A stretch of DNA of 5,899 nt from Anaeroplasma sp902783745 (lineage in GTDB: Bacteria > Bacillota_I > Bacilli_A > Acholeplasmatales > Anaeroplasmataceae), in contig CAMOKL010000052.1 in the NCBI GenBank assembly GCA_946617655.1, forward strand, positions 1 to 5,899, given 5' to 3'. The notes below the pieces were generated by a model. It saw nothing but the letters and a program-made list of their open reading frames with translations. It did no database searches and was not told the origin of the DNA. The translations under genes and the position numbers were made by a program. Shown here piece after piece: positions 4,874 through 5,899 of the stretch (positions are counted from its first letter, which is position 1; every line of letters starts with the position of its first letter).

Positions 4874-5752
4874 ATGTACGATTTATTGAATAAAATTGAT
4901 GGCCCAAATGATTTAAAGAAATTAAATATTAGCCAATTAGAAAGCTTAAGTGGTGAAATAAGAGAAGCATTATTTAATAGGTTAACAAAGATAGGTGGTC
5001 ATTTTGGACCAAATTTTGGTGTTGTTGAATTAACTATTGCACTACATTATGTATTTAATTCACCAATAGATAAATTTGTATTTGATGTTTCTCATCAATC
5101 ATATACACATAAAATTCTAACAGGAAGAAAGAATGGATATATAAAAGATGAATGTTTTAAAGATGATTCAGGATACACTAATCCAGAAGAATCAGTGCAT
5201 GATTTTTTTAATGTAGGACATACATCTACATCTATTTCTTTAGCATCAGGTCTTGCAAAAGGAAGAGATATTTTAGGTGGTAAAGAAAATATTATTGCGA
5301 TAATTGGAGATGGTTCTTTATCTGGTGGTGAAGCATTAGAAGGATTAAATGTTATAGGTTCTGAAATTAAGTCTAATTTAATAGTTATAGTAAATGATAA
5401 TAACCAATCTATTTCAGAAGTACATGGTGGTATTTATAAGAATTTAGAATTATTAAGAAATACTAAAGGTAATGCAACATCTAATATGTTTAAATCATTT
5501 GGATTAGATTATAAATATTTAGAAAATGGTAATGATATTGAATCATTAATTAACGCATTAAAAGAAATAAAAGATATTAATCATCCTATTGTGTTACATA
5601 TTAATACACAAAAAGGAAAAGGATATAAACCTGCTGAAGAAAATAAAGAAGCATGGCATTGGTGTATGCCATTTGATAGAAAAACAGGTAAACCTTTATA
5701 TGATTTTAGTGGTGAGGCATATGTTGATACACTCGAGCCGCACACTCGTTAA
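4874..5752 (+). CDS. DXS-like transketolase, N-terminal TPP-binding half only (truncated at 3' end)
   Basis: A 292-residue protein matching the N-terminal half of 1-deoxy-D-xylulose-5-phosphate synthase-like transketolases; intact DXS is about 580-630 residues. Visible motifs: GGHFGPNFGVVELT (41-54) with H44, SHQSYTHKILTGR (73-85), GHTSTSIS (115-122), and the thiamine-diphosphate/Mg motif GDGSLSGGEALEGLN (145-159) with D146, paired with N174 in IVNDNNQSI. HINTQKGKGY (242-251) closes the domain. The pyrimidine-binding domain, which carries the cofactor-activating glutamate, and the C-terminal domain are absent. Family-like sequence ends near GEAYVDT; the last six codons (LEPHTR) use CTC, GAG, CCG and CGT, unlike this AT-rich gene, and lie in a terminator hairpin. 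The gene is therefore probably disrupted, or else one half of a split enzyme whose partner is elsewhere. It resembles the DXS-like paralogues of Firmicutes more than canonical DXS, so a role in isoprenoid synthesis is not assured. It is co-transcribed with marR. Confidence 0.85.
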   Translation: MYDLLNKIDGPNDLKKLNISQLESLSGEIREALFNRLTKIGGHFGPNFGVVELTIALHYVFNSPIDKFVFDVSHQSYTHKILTGRKNGYIKDECFKDDSGYTNPEESVHDFFNVGHTSTSISLASGLAKGRDILGGKENIIAIIGDGSLSGGEALEGLNVIGSEIKSNLIVIVNDNNQSISEVHGGIYKNLELLRNTKGNATSNMFKSFGLDYKYLENGNDIESLINALKEIKDINHPIVLHINTQKGKGYKPAEENKEAWHWCMPFDRKTGKPLYDFSGEAYVDTLEPHTR

Positions 5753-5785
5753 TTGATTTACGAGTTAGGCTCTTTTTATTTTTTT
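5735..5785 (+). terminator. Intrinsic terminator hairpin overlapping the truncated gene's stop
   Basis: GAGCC (5735-5739) pairs with GGCTC (5768-5772). An asymmetric internal loop (GCAC against TA) follows, then ACTCGT (5744-5749) pairs with ACGAGT (5760-5765) across a 10-nt loop. T5-A-T7 (5773-5785) follows directly, so this is a strong plus-strand terminator. The TAA stop of the DXS-like gene (5750-5752) lies in the loop. The GC-rich stem contrasts with the surrounding DNA. Confidence 0.85.
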
Positions 5786-5843
5786 GAGAAAAATTAATAA
5801 AAAATATAAAATAATATTGCATATGTCAGTTATTTTTCTCAAA
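5783..5843. repeat. 12-bp perfect inverted repeat
   Basis: TTTGAGAAAAAT (5783-5794) is the exact reverse complement of ATTTTTCTCAAA (5832-5843), with a 37-nt AT-rich spacer. It begins within the T tract of the preceding terminator. It could fold in RNA as a leader structure or serve as a protein-binding repeat; the sequence does not decide. Confidence 0.6.
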
Positions 5844-5890
5844 GTATATACTAAAGTATATAACATCTATTTTTTACTATGCATATGTCA
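5818..5890. repeat. Direct repeats TGCATATGTCA and AAAGTATATA
   Basis: TGCATATGTCA occurs at 5818-5828 and again at 5880-5890, 62 bp apart. Between them AAAGTATATA occurs at 5841-5850 and 5853-5862, a 12-bp period. ATGTCA (5823-5828) followed 18 bp later by TATACT (5847-5852) could be a weak promoter for something right of the window. The repeats could be operator half-sites. Confidence 0.5.
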
Positions 5891-5899
5891 ATAATTATG

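Larger units (their letters stand above)
5729..5899. mobile_element. Possible left end of an IS200/IS605-type element (tentative)
   Basis: DXS-like homology stops just after TTGAT (5724-5728). The new sequence begins with an irregular hairpin that also terminates incoming transcription, followed by AT-rich DNA with inverted and direct repeats and no coding region up to the window end. IS200/IS605 elements have no terminal inverted repeats, carry subterminal imperfect hairpins, insert 3' of short T-rich targets (TTGAT for ISDra2, TTAC for IS608), and in IS200 a left-end stem-loop shields the transposase from outside transcription. The match is to this architecture only; no transposase is visible, so it remains a hypothesis. 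Confidence 0.3.

Noticed and set aside
4683..4907. 74-codon minus-strand open frame over the end of marR
   Set aside because: It is antisense to the MarR C-terminus and the DXS-like start; it looks like a composition shadow without ribosome site or motif.
5735..5772. Integron attC recombination site (GTTAGGC at 5764-5770 fits GTTRRRY)
   Set aside because: The opposing arm reads GCCGCAC rather than the required RYYYAAC form, the structure is shorter than known attC sites, and the T tract marks it as a terminator. No integrase or cassette array is visible.
5600..5800. Diversity-generating retroelement variable region at the gene 3' end
   Set aside because: There is a hairpin after the gene end, but no C-type lectin fold, no template repeat and no reverse transcriptase; the DXS-like gene is not a known target type.
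5753..5899. Group II (class C) intron inserted behind the terminator
   Set aside because: Class C introns do insert after terminator stems, but no GTGYG-type intron start follows the T tract, and no domain V or reverse transcriptase is seen.
1..5899. CRISPR array, tRNA, rRNA or phage genes
   Set aside because: I looked for regularly spaced repeats of 25 bp or more, tRNA arm motifs and phage or defence proteins on both strands and saw none. The direct repeats at the right edge are too short and too few.

Overview
This window is low-GC DNA (roughly three quarters A+T) with dense, mostly plus-strand genes, good AGGAGG-like ribosome sites and A-rich codons. TAA and TAG end the genes and Trp is read from TGG, so the standard bacterial code fits. 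Zn-macrodomain, MsrA, YoaK/DUF1275, MarR and DXS-like proteins of these types point to a Bacillota (Firmicutes) genome, plausibly a gut or other host-associated Clostridia/Bacilli member. This placement is inferred from composition and gene types only.

Layout: two tandem hairpins (11-47) precede a membrane-anchored diguanylate cyclase (121-1155) that ends in a 13-bp hairpin. Next come a Zn-binding macrodomain ADP-ribosyl hydrolase (1209-1955) and methionine sulfoxide reductase A (2066-2557). After an intrinsic terminator and a perfect TATAAT box lies an unusual two-TM protein (2666-3502) with a Gly/His/Ser-rich N-terminus, an EF-hand-like loop and a C-terminal zinc ribbon. A bidirectional terminator (3524-3572) separates it from a convergent six-TM YoaK/DUF1275 protein (3571-4278, minus strand). 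A 171-bp divergent intergenic region then leads to a MarR regulator (4450-4872) and, one base downstream, a DXS-like thiamine-diphosphate enzyme (4874-5752).

Two places stand out. First, the marR promoter is a perfect TTGACA-17-TATAAT whose outer edges are overlapped by a perfect 12-bp inverted repeat. This is a strong candidate for an autorepression operator that would also control the DXS-like gene and possibly the divergent yoaK-like gene. Second, the DXS-like gene covers only the N-terminal thiamine-diphosphate-binding half. Family-like sequence stops at about 5728-5731 and continues straight into a GC-richer terminator hairpin that contains the stop codon, followed by an AT-rich repeat-laden tract to the window end. 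This looks like a junction, perhaps the left end of an IS200/IS605-type element inserted after TTGAT, but no transposase is visible within the window.

Functionally the genes are a loose set: c-di-GMP signalling, ADP-ribosylation reversal and methionine repair (both plausible stress functions), two membrane proteins with Ca-loop-like motifs, and a regulator-enzyme pair. Only marR and the DXS-like gene form a clear operon. I see no tRNA, rRNA, CRISPR array, prophage gene or recognisable defence system.
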